A stretch of DNA of 64,000 bases from Embleya sp049739465 (GCF_049739465.1 NZ_JBMHHY010000002.1:248001-312000); one strand, 5' to 3'; shown: positions 8,655 to 17,820, counted from the stretch's first letter. A program made the numbers and translations. The notes: generated by a model from the letters alone, not told the origin.

Positions 8655-8664
8655 ATGCGTCCGG

Positions 8665-9111
8665 TCAGGCAGGCACGACGTCGAGGTCGAGCGCGGCCGA
8701 GACCTCCTGGTGGAGGCGAACCGTGATGCGGTGCGAGCCGACGGTCTTGATCGGCGTACCGATCTCGACGCGACGCTTGTCGATGTCCGGACCGCCGGCG
8801 GCCTTGATGGCCGAGACGACGTCCGCGACGGTGACCGAGCCGAACAGGCGACCCGTCTCACCGGCACGCGTCCGGAGCGTCACCTTGAGACCCGAGAGCT
8901 GACCCTTGACCTCGGCGGCCTGGTCGAGCGTGCGGATCTCGCGGACCTTGCGGGCGCGACGGATGGCCGCCACGTCCTTCTCGCCGCCGCGGCTCCAGCG
9001 GATCGCGTAGCCGCGCGGGACGAGGTAGTTGCGGCCGTAGCCGTCCTTGACCTCGATGATGTCGCCGGGCTCACCGAGACCGGTCACCTCGTGGGTGAGG
9101 ATGAGCTTCAT
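8665..9111 (-). CDS. rplI: 50S ribosomal protein L9
   Basis: Large-subunit protein binding 23S rRNA domain V with a long helix between two domains. 148 residues, the usual length. The N-terminal signature GYGRNYLVPRGYA is present near residues 24-36, followed by the connecting helix and the C-terminal RNA-binding domain containing GRLFGSVT. Preceded by an AAAGGG ribosome site. Last gene of rpsF-ssb-rpsR-rplI, 17 bases after rpsR, with a strong terminator directly behind it. Confidence 0.98.
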   Translation of the reverse strand: MKLILTHEVTGLGEPGDIIEVKDGYGRNYLVPRGYAIRWSRGGEKDVAAIRRARKVREIRTLDQAAEVKGQLSGLKVTLRTRAGETGRLFGSVTVADVVSAIKAAGGPDIDKRRVEIGTPIKTVGSHRITVRLHQEVSAALDLDVVPA

Positions 9112-9128
9112 TACAAGATCACCCTTTC

Positions 9129-9365
9129 TCAGCGAGCAGTGCTGGTGTACGGCAGCAGCGCCATCTCGCGGCTGTTCTTGACGGCCACGGCGACGTCACG
9201 CTGGTGCTGCGTGCAGTTACCGGTCACGCGACGAGCGCGGATCTTCCCGCGGTCGGAAATGAACTTCCGCAGCAGGTTGGTGTCCTTGTAGTCCACATAG
9301 GAGATCTTCTCCTTGCAGAACACGCAGACCTTCTTCTTAGGCTTGCGCGCAGGCGCCTTCGCCAT
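9129..9365 (-). CDS. rpsR: 30S ribosomal protein S18 (zinc-binding form)
   Basis: Small-subunit protein that pairs with S6. 78 residues. It carries VCVFC near residues 14-18 and NCTQH near residue 52, giving the Cys/His set of the zinc-containing C+ form; actinobacteria often carry a second, zinc-free paralogue elsewhere. Core motif YKDTNLLRKFISDRGKI. Lys- and Arg-rich N-terminus. The GGAGAG site precedes the ATG. It sits between ssb and rplI in the standard operon. Confidence 0.98.
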   Translation of the reverse strand: MAKAPARKPKKKVCVFCKEKISYVDYKDTNLLRKFISDRGKIRARRVTGNCTQHQRDVAVAVKNSREMALLPYTSTAR

Positions 9366-9431
9366 TGTGCTCTCCAGATCGTTTCAGAAGTCTTCAGCTC
9401 GGGATGCGAACCGTTCCCTCGGCCGTGCGGC

Positions 9432-10010
9432 CTAGAAGGGGGGTTCGTCCGAGTAGCCGCCCGGCGGGGGACCCCAGCCCCCCGCGCCGCCGCCGCCCTG
9501 CTGCTGGCCGCCCCCTGCGGGAGTGGCCCACGGGTCGCCGGCGGGTGCGCCACCGCCCTGCTGGGGACGGCCGCCATAGCCACCGCCACCCTGCTGTCCG
9601 CCGCCTTGCTGGCCGCCGCCGAACCCACCCTGACCGCCGCCACTGCGGCTGCTCTTGGTGATCTTCGCGGTGGCCCACTTCAGGCTCGGGCCGATCTCGT
9701 CGACCTCGAGCTCCACGACGGTGCGCTTCTCGCCCTCTTTGGTCTCGTAGGACCGCTGCTTCAGCCGGCCCTGGACGATGACGCCCGTGCCGCGCTGGAG
9801 GGATTCCGCCACGTTCTCGCCCAGCTGCTTCCAGGCCGAACAACGAAGGAACAGCGCTTCGCCGTCCTTCCACTCGTTCGTCTGCCGGTCGAACGTGCGC
9901 GGCGTGGACGCCACGGTGAAGCTCGCGACTGCGGCACCGCTTTGCGTCCAGCGCAGTTCCGGGTCGGCAGTCAGGTTTCCGACAACAGTGATGATGGTCT
10001 CGCCTGCCAT
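9432..10010 (-). CDS. ssb: Single-stranded DNA-binding protein
   Basis: Binds and protects single-stranded DNA in replication and repair. 192 residues. Residues 1-110 form the OB fold (starts MAGETIITVVGNLTADPEL; contains TEWKDGEA-like NEWKDGEALFLRC). A Gly/Gln-rich flexible linker of about 65 residues with repeated GGGQQGG follows. The acidic tip DEPPF is the conserved site that recruits partner proteins. Encoded between rpsF and rpsR, as in nearly all actinobacteria. Confidence 0.98.
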   Translation of the reverse strand: MAGETIITVVGNLTADPELRWTQSGAAVASFTVASTPRTFDRQTNEWKDGEALFLRCSAWKQLGENVAESLQRGTGVIVQGRLKQRSYETKEGEKRTVVELEVDEIGPSLKWATAKITKSSRSGGGQGGFGGGQQGGGQQGGGGYGGRPQQGGGAPAGDPWATPAGGGQQQGGGGAGGWGPPPGGYSDEPPF

Positions 10011-10086
10011 GCTGACCCCTTCGCTGATTTCAGCGCAGTGCTGCGTTTCGACGTGCGGTGCGGTTGGTGGTGCGCGCGAGCTCGGA

Positions 10087-10377
10087 CTAGCGCTGGTCGG
10101 GGCGCAGGACCTTGGTCCGCAGGACCGACTCGTTGAGGTTCATCTGCCGGTCGAGTTCCTTGACGGTCGCGGGCTCCGCGGCCAGGTCCACGACGGCGTA
10201 GATGCCCTCGGACTTCTTCTTGATCTCGTACGAGAGCCGGCGACGGCCCCACGTGTCGATCTTCTCGACCTTGCCACCGTCGTTGCGGATGACATTGAGG
10301 AACTGCTCGAGCAGCGGCGTGACCGCGCGCTCTTCGAGGTCCGCGTCGAGGATGACCATGAGTTCGTAGCTACGCAT
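10087..10377 (-). CDS. rpsF: 30S ribosomal protein S6
   Basis: Small-subunit protein forming a heterodimer with S18. 96 residues, normal length. Starts MRSYELMVILDADLEE, then GRRRLSYEIKKKSEG, the typical strand-loop, and ends with the C-terminal strand LRTKVLRP. A near-perfect ribosome site AGGAGGT precedes the ATG by ten bases. First gene of rpsF-ssb-rpsR-rplI; its promoter should lie in the 245-base gap shared with the divergent small membrane protein gene. Confidence 0.98.
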   Translation of the reverse strand: MRSYELMVILDADLEERAVTPLLEQFLNVIRNDGGKVEKIDTWGRRRLSYEIKKKSEGIYAVVDLAAEPATVKELDRQMNLNESVLRTKVLRPDQR

Positions 10378-10622
10378 GTGAACACCCACCTCCTGTGGAC
10401 TGATCGGCCACGGAATCTCCGTGGCAGGAGGGCTTGCGTAATGCCGCCACACCCGGGCGGCCCCCGATACGCGAACGCGCGGGGGTGCCGAAAGGGCAGC
10501 GGACGGTACAGCGTACCCGGACCGGGAGACAGTCTCGAAATCCGAGCATGCCGCCGGTCACCCCGGGGGATGGATATATGGACAAATTGGTCCGTCCCGC
10601 AGTCACTCACCGGAGGTGTGTG

Positions 10623-10949
10623 ATGGCACATCCGACCCGCCACACGGCAACGGCGGCCCCCGCCGGAGCACACCGGCCCCGACTGACCCTCAACTCCGAC
10701 GGCCGGGCCCATCCGCGCGAGAACGCGCTGGTGGCCGCGGTGGTGCTGTTCGCCCTGGTGGCGGGCGTCAGTGCGTTCTTCAAGGGGACCCACGTGCTGG
10801 GCGCGTGGACGGCCCTCGCGGGGGTGCTGACCGGTCTGATCAGCCAGATGTTCTCGGCGACCACGGAGGAGCGGGTGGTCACGGTGCTCGCACTGGGTGT
10901 GTCCGCCGTCGCCCTGTTCATGAACATGTTCCACGGCGGCCTGTACTGA
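10623..10949 (+). CDS. Small membrane protein of unknown function
   Basis: 108 residues. About 35 hydrophilic, Arg-containing residues are followed by three hydrophobic stretches (LVAAVVLFALVAGVSAFF, WTALAGVLTGLISQM and VVTVLALGVSAVALFMNMF), so it is predicted to span the membrane about three times. I do not recognise a function. A similar small gene occurs at this place, divergent from rpsF, in Streptomyces. The ATG has a GGAGG site eight bases upstream. It stands alone, followed by a strong hairpin. Confidence 0.72.
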   Translation: MAHPTRHTATAAPAGAHRPRLTLNSDGRAHPRENALVAAVVLFALVAGVSAFFKGTHVLGAWTALAGVLTGLISQMFSATTEERVVTVLALGVSAVALFMNMFHGGLY

Positions 10950-10976
10950 CCGGCCCGCATCCGCGTACCCGCCCCG

Positions 10977-11020
10977 ACCGACTCGGCCCGCCGGATCCGG
11001 ACCCGGCGGGCCGAGTCGGT
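10977..11020. terminator. 18-bp hairpin, probable terminator
   Basis: Perfect 18-bp stem (ACCGACTCGGCCCGCCGG with its complement) and 8-base loop directly after the small membrane protein gene. No T-run, as is common for actinobacterial terminators. Confidence 0.7.
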
Positions 11021-11145
11021 CCGTTTCGACGGAAAAGGTCCGCCTCGTCCTCGTACGCTCCCCCTCGGGTCGCCCGGCCCGATCCATAGCGCCCAAAGGC
11101 GCAGTAACCTCTGTCACGGCCGCACCGAACCCGAGGAGCCCTTAC

Positions 11146-12264
11146 ATGTCTTTGCGCCTGAGGACGCTCACCGCCGAGGAGCATCTCGCCTTCATCAAGG
11201 GCAGGCCCTCCGTGAGCTTTCTTCAGTGCCCCTCCTGGGGCGCGGTGAAGAGTGAGTGGCGGTCCGAGAGCATCGGTTGGCTCGACGAGACGGGCGAGGT
11301 GGTCGGCGCGGCGCTCGTGCTCTATCGGCAACTGCCGAAGATCAAGCGTTATTTGGCGTACATGCCCGAGGGCCCGGTGATCGACTGGTTCGACGGCGAT
11401 CTGCGCAAGTGGCTCGACCCGATGCTGGCGCACCTCAAGAGCCGCGGTTCGTTCTCGGTCAAGATGGGCCCGCCGGTGGTGATCGCCCGCTGGGAGGCGG
11501 AGACGATCAAGAAGGCGATCGCGGCCAAGTCGGCGAACCGGCTGCGCGATCTGACCCCGGACTGGACCGACGAGCGCGGCGCCGAGTTGGAGCGGCAACT
11601 GCGCGGCCTGGGCTGGCAGCAGGACGCCTCGGGCGGGGCCGGCTTCGGCGACGTGCAGCCGCGCTACGTCTTCCAGGTGCCGCTGGTCCGGCGCAGTCTC
11701 GACGACGTGCACGCGGGCTTCAATCAGCTGTGGCGACGCAACATCAAGAAGGCCGGCAAGGCCGGCGTCGACGTGGTCCAGGGCGGCTACGACGACCTGC
11801 CGATCTTCCACGAGGTCTACAAGGTCACCGCGGTGCGCGACCACTTCACCCCGCGGCCGCTGGCCTATTTCCAGGGCATGTGGAAGGCGCTCAACGCCGA
11901 GGACCCCGAGCGCATGCGGCTCTACCTGGCCAAGCACGAGGGCGAGGTGCTCGCGTCCACCACGATGGTCACCGTCGGCGACCACGTCTGGTACTCGTAC
12001 GGCGCCTCCGCCAACCACAAGCGCGAGGTGCGGCCCTCGAACGCGATCCAGTGGCGGATGTTGCGCGACGCCTACGCGCTCGGCGCCTCGGCCTACGACC
12101 TGCGCGGCATCAGTGACACCCTGGACGAGAACGACCACCTGTTCGGCCTGATCCAGTTCAAGCTCGGCACCGGCGGCCAGGCCGTCGAATATCTCGGCGA
12201 GTGGGACTTCCCGCTCAACAAGATGCTGCACAAGGCGCTCGACATGTACATGTCCCGCCGCTGA
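11146..12264 (+). CDS. FemX/FemAB-like peptidoglycan bridge aminoacyltransferase
   Basis: Predicted non-ribosomal peptidyltransferase that adds amino acids from aminoacyl-tRNA to the peptidoglycan stem peptide; in Streptomyces the bridge is glycine. 372 residues, two GNAT-like domains. The first contains FLQCPSWGAVKSEW, YMPEGPVIDW and LKSRGSFSVKMGPPV. The second contains LWRRNIKKAGKAGVDV, then YSYGASANHKREVRPSNAIQWRM and YDLRGISDTLDENDHLFGLIQFK, which are the usual FemX landmarks. No coiled-coil insertion is seen. Located beside an alanine-racemase-like gene, a GT87 protein and a penicillin-binding protein, in keeping with cell-wall synthesis. Confidence 0.88.
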   Translation: MSLRLRTLTAEEHLAFIKGRPSVSFLQCPSWGAVKSEWRSESIGWLDETGEVVGAALVLYRQLPKIKRYLAYMPEGPVIDWFDGDLRKWLDPMLAHLKSRGSFSVKMGPPVVIARWEAETIKKAIAAKSANRLRDLTPDWTDERGAELERQLRGLGWQQDASGGAGFGDVQPRYVFQVPLVRRSLDDVHAGFNQLWRRNIKKAGKAGVDVVQGGYDDLPIFHEVYKVTAVRDHFTPRPLAYFQGMWKALNAEDPERMRLYLAKHEGEVLASTTMVTVGDHVWYSYGASANHKREVRPSNAIQWRMLRDAYALGASAYDLRGISDTLDENDHLFGLIQFKLGTGGQAVEYLGEWDFPLNKMLHKALDMYMSRR

Positions 12265-12394
12265 CGCAACGTCGGCGGCACCTGTGTCGTTGGCCTGTCA
12301 CGAGACCATCGCGGCGCACCCGGCGTCGCGTGCCCCGCCTCCGCCCTGCGTCCGCCAAGGGCAAGTCCCGCACACGGAAGGCCCCGAAACGCCC

Positions 12395-13426
12395 ATGTCG
12401 CTCACGCTCTACGTCGATGCCGCCCGCTGGCGCAAGCACCAGGACGAGGTACGCGACACGTTCCCCGGTCTGGTGCCGGTGATGAAGGGCAACGGGTACG
12501 GCTTCACCAATCCCCGGCTGGCCGAGGAGGCCGCCCGGATGTGTGTGGACACCGTGGCCGTGGGGACCACGTACGAGGCCGCGGTGGTCAAGGACCACTT
12601 CGACGGCAAGGTCCTGGTGCTCACCCCGTATCTGCGCGGCGAGGAGGCGGTCCCGCTGCCGGACCGCACCATCCGCACCGTCTCCTCGGTGCAGGCGGCC
12701 CGGGATCTGGTGGGCTGTCGGATCGTGGTCGCGTGCATGACCACGATGAAGCGCGACGGGGTCACCGAGGAGGAGTTGGTCAAGCTCCGCACCGGGATGG
12801 ACGACGTGCGCCTGGAGGGCTTCTCGCTGCACCTGCCGCTGGATCACCCGGACGGCTACGACCCGGTCGCCGAGGTGGTGGCCTGGGTCGAGCGGCTGCG
12901 CGCGGCGCGGCTGCCGGTGCGCACGATGTACGTCAGCCACCTGACCGCCGGCGAACTGGCGGCACTGCGCGAGCGCTACCCCGACACCGAGTTCCGGCCG
13001 CGGATCGGCACCGACCTGTGGCTGGGCGAGCACGACGCGCTGGCCAGCCGAGGCACGGTGCTCGACGTGGTGCGGATCGCGCGCGGCGAGCGGTTCGGTT
13101 ACCGCCAGCGCAAGGCGCCCAGCGACGGGCACCTGGTCGTGGTCAGCGGCGGCACCGCGCAGGGCGTGGGCCTGGAGGCGCCCAAGACGGTGCGCGGGGT
13201 GATGCCGCGTGCCAAGGGCGTCGCCCGCGCGGGCCTGGCCACGGTCAACCGGTCGTTGTCCCCGTTCACCTGGGCGGGCAAGCAGCGCTGGTTCGCCGAG
13301 CCCCCGCACATGCAGGTCAGCCTGCTGTTCCTGGCCAACGACGTGGCTCCGCCCAAGCCCGGCGACGAGTTGGAGGCGGCGCTGCGGCACACCACGACGC
13401 ACTTCGACCGGATCGCCATCCGCTGA
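12395..13426 (+). CDS. Alanine-racemase-like PLP enzyme
   Basis: 343 residues with the fold-type III PLP barrel of alanine racemases. The likely cofactor Lys is in VMKGNGYGF (about residue 31), matching the VKANAYGHG motif of authentic racemases. IGTDLWLGEH and GERFGYRQRK match later barrel segments. Sequence around the second domain differs from standard alr, so the substrate may not be alanine. The ATG with GGAAGG upstream gives MSLTLYVDAARW. Follows the FemX-like gene by about 130 bases; possibly co-transcribed. Confidence 0.75.
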   Translation: MSLTLYVDAARWRKHQDEVRDTFPGLVPVMKGNGYGFTNPRLAEEAARMCVDTVAVGTTYEAAVVKDHFDGKVLVLTPYLRGEEAVPLPDRTIRTVSSVQAARDLVGCRIVVACMTTMKRDGVTEEELVKLRTGMDDVRLEGFSLHLPLDHPDGYDPVAEVVAWVERLRAARLPVRTMYVSHLTAGELAALRERYPDTEFRPRIGTDLWLGEHDALASRGTVLDVVRIARGERFGYRQRKAPSDGHLVVVSGGTAQGVGLEAPKTVRGVMPRAKGVARAGLATVNRSLSPFTWAGKQRWFAEPPHMQVSLLFLANDVAPPKPGDELEAALRHTTTHFDRIAIR

Positions 13427-13444
13427 CCCTCGCGGCGCCCGGAG

Positions 13445-13468
13445 CCGGGCGGCCCGCGGGCCGCCCGG
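13445..13468. terminator. Palindromic hairpin between convergent genes
   Basis: A perfect 24-base palindrome (CCGGGCGGCCCG and its mirror complement) lies in the 48-base gap between the racemase-like gene and the convergent GT87 gene. Probably a bidirectional terminator. Confidence 0.65.
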
Positions 13469-13474
13469 TATCGC

Positions 13475-14905
13475 TCAAAGGCCCGCGCGGGCGAGCGGCG
13501 GGGTGAGCACGAACACGTCCGGTGCCCGGTCCAGCACCCCGCCCGAGGGATCGTCGCCGCCGTCCGCGCGCACCGGATCCCGCTCCGGACGCAGGATGTC
13601 GCGCACCACCACCAGGCAGATGTACGCCGTGCCGAGCAGGTGCAGCAGGATCACCACGTGGTACGCGTTCTGCGACAGGCCCTTGCCGGAGAACGAGGCG
13701 ATGTACATCCACACGCCGAGGAAGTAGGTCACCTCGCACGCCTGCCAGATCAGGAAGTCCCGCCAGCGCGGCCGGGCCAGCACCACCAGCGGGATCAGCC
13801 ACAACACGTACTGCGGCGAGTAGACCTTGTTGGTCAGGATGAAGACGGCCACGATCAGGAACGCGACCTGGGCGAACCGCGGCCGCCGTGGCGCGAACAT
13901 CACCAGCGCGGCGATCGCGAGGCCGCACAACACCAGGCTCAGCGTGACGTAGGTGTTCAGATGCTCCAGCGTGCGCCCGTTGCGCTGCTGGATGATCAGC
14001 CACAACGACCCGTAGTCGGCGGGGCGGTCCTGACTGAACGTGTAGAACAACTTCCAGCCCTCGCGGATGTGCAGCCCGCCGTCGAAGTCCAGCATCACCG
14101 GCAGGTTCACCACCAGCCACGAGGCGGTCGCCGCGGCGGCCGTCTTGGCGAACGCGACCAGCTTCCCCGAGCGCAGACACAGCAGGAACAGCGGCGCCAG
14201 CAACAACACCGGATACAACTTCGCCGCGGTCGCCAACCCGATCAGCACCCCGGCCACCACCACGTTGCGCCGGGCCCAGGACCACATGCCCACCGCGGTC
14301 AACGCGACCGCGACCAGGTCCCAGTTGATCAACCCGTTGAGCGCGAGCGCCGGCGCGCAGGCCACCATCGCCGCGTCCCAGGGCCGGCGTCCGGAGGTGC
14401 CCTTGACCGCGATCACCGTGACCACGGCGCAGGCCATCATGATCAACGCGTTGATCATCACGAACCACAACTGCTCGTCCTGGATGTCACCGCCGGTGAT
14501 GTCCCCGGCGGCGCGCGCCAGGGTCCCGGCGAAGGCCATCACCCCGCCGGTGATCACCGGATACTCCAGGAACTTCATGTCCTTGTCGCCGGTCTCCTGG
14601 AAGTACGGGATCTTCCCGTCCGCGAGACCACGATTGACGTACAGATGCGGCATGTCGCTGTAGCACGCGTGCGAGTACTGCGTGCTCCCGGAGAACCAAC
14701 CGCCGTCGTAGCAGGGCTTCTTCTGCACGATGCCCAGCGCGAAGCAGACCACCGCGAGCAGCACCAGCACCCGGACGGGGGTCCACCACCGGTTCGGCAC
14801 GAAGCGGATCCGGCGCCCGGCCGGCCCACCGACGAGTTCGCTGCCCGCCCGGACCACCGGATCGTCCCGAGTGGGCAGGACGGGTTCGGTCGATGTCGGC
14901 GTCAT
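13475..14905 (-). CDS. GT87-family integral membrane glycosyltransferase
   Basis: About 476 residues with ten or more membrane segments, related to the polyprenyl-phosphomannose-dependent DUF2029/GT87 mannosyltransferases such as Rv0051. An N-terminal segment RVLVLLAVVCFALGIV precedes a loop with the YPVITGG motif; later come LNGLINWDLVAVAL, IGLATAAKLYPVLLLAP (GT87-like AxxxKxxP) and FILTNKVYSPQYVLWLIP. The ATG chosen (MTPTSTEP) has GAGAGG nine bases upstream; two earlier in-frame starts exist. In M. tuberculosis the homologue is next to ponA1, as here. Acceptor unknown. Confidence 0.82.
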   Translation of the reverse strand: MTPTSTEPVLPTRDDPVVRAGSELVGGPAGRRIRFVPNRWWTPVRVLVLLAVVCFALGIVQKKPCYDGGWFSGSTQYSHACYSDMPHLYVNRGLADGKIPYFQETGDKDMKFLEYPVITGGVMAFAGTLARAAGDITGGDIQDEQLWFVMINALIMMACAVVTVIAVKGTSGRRPWDAAMVACAPALALNGLINWDLVAVALTAVGMWSWARRNVVVAGVLIGLATAAKLYPVLLLAPLFLLCLRSGKLVAFAKTAAAATASWLVVNLPVMLDFDGGLHIREGWKLFYTFSQDRPADYGSLWLIIQQRNGRTLEHLNTYVTLSLVLCGLAIAALVMFAPRRPRFAQVAFLIVAVFILTNKVYSPQYVLWLIPLVVLARPRWRDFLIWQACEVTYFLGVWMYIASFSGKGLSQNAYHVVILLHLLGTAYICLVVVRDILRPERDPVRADGGDDPSGGVLDRAPDVFVLTPPLARAGL

Positions 14906-14961
14906 GGCGCCCATCCTCTCGTGCTCCACGAGGAGGTCGCCCTCGCCGGCCGGATACGACA

Positions 14962-14997
14962 ACGCGTGCCCCACCGCCGAGGCGATGGGGCACGCGT
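14962..14997 (-). terminator. Hairpin between the PBP and GT87 genes
   Basis: 12-bp perfect stem (ACGCGTGCCCCA with its complement) and 12-base loop, directly after the penicillin-binding protein gene. No clear T-run; it may attenuate readthrough into the GT87 gene. Confidence 0.55.
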
Positions 14998-15011
14998 AAG
15001 GCTAGTGCCGG

Positions 15012-17567
15012 TCAACCCCCGCCCCGGCCGCCGCCGATGATGAATCCGTTCGCGCCACCGCCGCGGGTCCCGCCCTGCGGTCCACCGCCCGGTCCGCCCG
15101 TCGTTTCGGTGGGCGGCGGCGTACTCTTCGGCGGCTTGGGGGTCTGGCTGCCTCCGGGATCGCCGGTGCTGCCCTGCGGACCGTTACCGGGCGGGGGCGT
15201 GTTCGACGGCGGCGGCGGCGTGCTCTGCGCCGGGCTCGACGGCGGCGGACTGGACGGCGCGCGCGCGCTCGACGGCGGGGCCGACGTCGACGGCGCGACC
15301 TTGTTCTTCTCGTCGTACTTCTCGCCCGGCTGGGCGAAGTCCTGGCTCGGCATGTTCTGCATGGCGGCCTTCATGTACGCGGTCCACACCAGCGTCGGAA
15401 CATCACCGCCGTGCACCGCGTCGCGATTGCCCAGACCCTTGAGCGACAGGCGGGCGTGGGTGTTCGGGTCCTCCCGGAACAGCGCCACCGAGGTGGCCAG
15501 GTTGGGCGTGTAGCCCACGAACCACGCGGAGTTGTTGCCGTCGGTGGTACCGGTCTTGCCGGCCACCGGGCGACCCAGCTTCTTCGCCTCCCGGCCGGTG
15601 CCGTCGCCGAGCGGCGGGTTGTCCACGACCCGCATCATGACCTGGTTGACGGTGTCCGCGACGTTCTTGTCGAACACCTGCTTGGGCTCGTGCCTGGGCA
15701 CGTCCTTCTTCGACCCGTTGGCGGTGATCTCCTTGATGAAGTACGGATCCGCGTGCAGGCCGCGAGCCGCGAAGGTGGCGTAGGCGTCGGCCATGTCCAG
15801 CGCGCTCGGCGGCGCGACCCCGAGGGCCATCGTCGGGGTCGCCTGGAACGAGGACAGGTCCGGCGGCAGACCGGCGTCGATCGCCGCCTGCTTGACCTTC
15901 TCCGGGCCGACGTCGGCGGCCAGTTGCAGGAAGACGGTGTTGACCGATTTCTCCATGGCTCTGGTGATGGGGATCGGCCCGTAGCTGGTATCCCCCTCGT
16001 TCGGCGCCAGGTAGGGCTGATTGGTCTTGTCGTCCTTGAAGATCTGCCCGTTCTGCAGCTTGATCGGGATCTTGCTGTTGCCGTCGTACATGCTGTCCGG
16101 CCCGATCGGTTTCCCGTCCGCGCCGCCGTTGCGCAACGCCGCCGCGAGCACGAACAACTTGAACGTCGAACCGGCCTGGATGTCGCGTCGGACCGCGTCG
16201 TTGTACTCCTGCTGGATGAAGTCCGGCCCGCCGTACAACGCGACCACCGCCCCGTCGCCGGGGACCACCGAGGCCAGACCGGTACGAACGTACTTGTCCG
16301 CCTCGTACTTCTCCGGCTTGAGCTCGGAGGTCAGCTGGTCATGGACCGCCGCGACCGCCGCGTCCTGCTTGTCCTTCTCGAACGTGGTGACGATCTTGTA
16401 GCCGCCCCGGGCCAGGTCCGCCTCGGGGATCAGCTTGTTCGCCTTGATGTACTGGTCGGTCACCTTCATCAGGTAACCCGCCTGACCCGCCTTGTTGGCG
16501 GCCGGCTTGGGCTTGATCGGCATCGGGAATTCGAGCTTCTCCCGCTCCGCCTTGTCCAGCCAGCCCTCCTTGACCATGCCGTCGAGCGCGTAGGCCCAGC
16601 GCCCCTTGACCTTGTCGATCTGGCCGGGGAACTCGATCACGTCGTAGATGCCCGGCGCGTTCAGCAGCGTCGCCAGATAGGCGCCCTCGGCCACGTTCAG
16701 GTCGCCGACGTTCTTGCCGTAGTAGGCCTGCGAAGCGGCCTGGATCCCGTACGCGTTGCGGCCGTAGAAGGCGGTGTTGAGGTAGCCGACCAGGATGTCG
16801 TCCTTGCGCATCTGCCGGTCGACCTTCAGCGCGATGAAGATCTCGCTGAACTTGCGCTTGAAGGTGCGTTCCTGGCTCAGATAGGTGTTCTTGACGTACT
16901 GCTGGGTGATCGTCGAGCCACCCTGCGTGTCGCCACCCTTGACCATGGTGACCCCGGCGCGCAGCAGACCCTTGGGCGAGACGCCGGAGTCGCTGTAGAA
17001 CGACCGGTTCTCGGCCGCGATCACGGCCTTCTGCACGTGCTTGGGGATCTGGTCCACCGTCACGTTCTGCCGGTTGACCTGCCCGGTACGACCTATCTCG
17101 GTCTTGCCGTCGGCGTAGTAGTAGATGTTCGACTGGTAGGTCGTGTTCGCGTTCGGGTCCGGCACCTTGACCATCGCGTAGGCCAGGGCGGCCAGGCCCA
17201 TGATCGACGCGAGGAAGAACAGGATCATCGCCAGGATCTGCTTGATGGACGGCAACCAGCGACGCACGCCGGTCTTGCCGTACCTGGGGTAGTCGATGAA
17301 CCGCTTCTTCTTGGCCGGCCCTGCCTCGGCTCGGGATCGGCCGCCGGCCGTACTGCCGTTGGCGGCCCGCCGGCCACCCGAGCGGGCGGCCTTTCGGGCC
17401 TCCACGCGCGAGAGCGGGCGCTCCTCGTCGCCCCCTCCGGGCCCGTCGGGCAGCGCCGAGCCACCGGGCGGCGTCCCGCCGCCTCCGGCTCCGCCGGCGC
17501 CCCCCGAATACGAGTCACCGCGCCCCTCGGGACGCGGCTCTTGTGATCTACGGCGATGTTCACTCAT
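15012..17567 (-). CDS. Class A penicillin-binding protein (transglycosylase/transpeptidase)
   Basis: Bifunctional peptidoglycan polymerase, 851 residues. About 100 disordered cytosolic residues precede one membrane anchor (ILAMILFFLASIMGLAALAY). The GT51 domain carries AAENRSFYSDSGVS with the catalytic Glu (the usual ED is EN), then GGSTITQQYVKN and KVDRQMRKDDILVGYLNTAFYG. The transpeptidase domain has the serine motif GSTFK, SVN, and GKTGTT. The last about 100 residues are Pro/Ser/Gly-rich and probably pass through the wall. It corresponds to PonA1 in M. tuberculosis, which also neighbours a GT87 gene and a padR. The ATG gives MSEHRRRSQ. Confidence 0.95.
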   Translation of the reverse strand: MSEHRRRSQEPRPEGRGDSYSGGAGGAGGGGTPPGGSALPDGPGGGDEERPLSRVEARKAARSGGRRAANGSTAGGRSRAEAGPAKKKRFIDYPRYGKTGVRRWLPSIKQILAMILFFLASIMGLAALAYAMVKVPDPNANTTYQSNIYYYADGKTEIGRTGQVNRQNVTVDQIPKHVQKAVIAAENRSFYSDSGVSPKGLLRAGVTMVKGGDTQGGSTITQQYVKNTYLSQERTFKRKFSEIFIALKVDRQMRKDDILVGYLNTAFYGRNAYGIQAASQAYYGKNVGDLNVAEGAYLATLLNAPGIYDVIEFPGQIDKVKGRWAYALDGMVKEGWLDKAEREKLEFPMPIKPKPAANKAGQAGYLMKVTDQYIKANKLIPEADLARGGYKIVTTFEKDKQDAAVAAVHDQLTSELKPEKYEADKYVRTGLASVVPGDGAVVALYGGPDFIQQEYNDAVRRDIQAGSTFKLFVLAAALRNGGADGKPIGPDSMYDGNSKIPIKLQNGQIFKDDKTNQPYLAPNEGDTSYGPIPITRAMEKSVNTVFLQLAADVGPEKVKQAAIDAGLPPDLSSFQATPTMALGVAPPSALDMADAYATFAARGLHADPYFIKEITANGSKKDVPRHEPKQVFDKNVADTVNQVMMRVVDNPPLGDGTGREAKKLGRPVAGKTGTTDGNNSAWFVGYTPNLATSVALFREDPNTHARLSLKGLGNRDAVHGGDVPTLVWTAYMKAAMQNMPSQDFAQPGEKYDEKNKVAPSTSAPPSSARAPSSPPPSSPAQSTPPPPSNTPPPGNGPQGSTGDPGGSQTPKPPKSTPPPTETTGGPGGGPQGGTRGGGANGFIIGGGRGGG

Positions 17568-17762
17568 GCGTTCGCTACTCCTCGGCCGTACGACGCGGAG
17601 GTCGGACGCACGGGTCGTGGCTCTCCGCTCCCCAGGACGCACGCGCGGGGGGGGGCGGTTCCGCAGGAAGCGGGGCTTGAGGTACCACACGGCGGAACAG
17701 ACTACGCGGATCCGCTTTCGCGACCCCACTGTGACCTGTCTGTGACCCGAGTCACCGGCAGC

Positions 17763-17787
17763 CTCCTTGCCACCACACGGCAAGGAG
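17763..17787. repeat. Inverted repeat upstream of padR
   Basis: Perfect 9-bp arms CTCCTTGCC and GGCAAGGAG with a 7-base loop, 12 bases before the PadR operator, in the 374-base gap between the divergent PBP and padR genes. Could be an operator half of the same regulatory region or a hairpin in the padR leader; the rest of the gap shows no gene. Confidence 0.6.
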
Positions 17788-17799
17788 ACCTATCGTCTC

Positions 17800-17820
17800 G
17801 ATGTATCGGTTCGATACATC
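17800..17820. promoter_or_regulatory. PadR-type operator
   Basis: GATGTATCG-GTT-CGATACATC: perfect 9-bp arms around three bases, with the ATGTAT/ATACAT half-sites typical of PadR-family operators. A further single half-site, GGTACATCG, follows within ten bases. Located about 120 bases upstream of the padR start and between it and the divergent PBP gene, so autoregulation and possible control of the PBP are likely. Confidence 0.75.
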
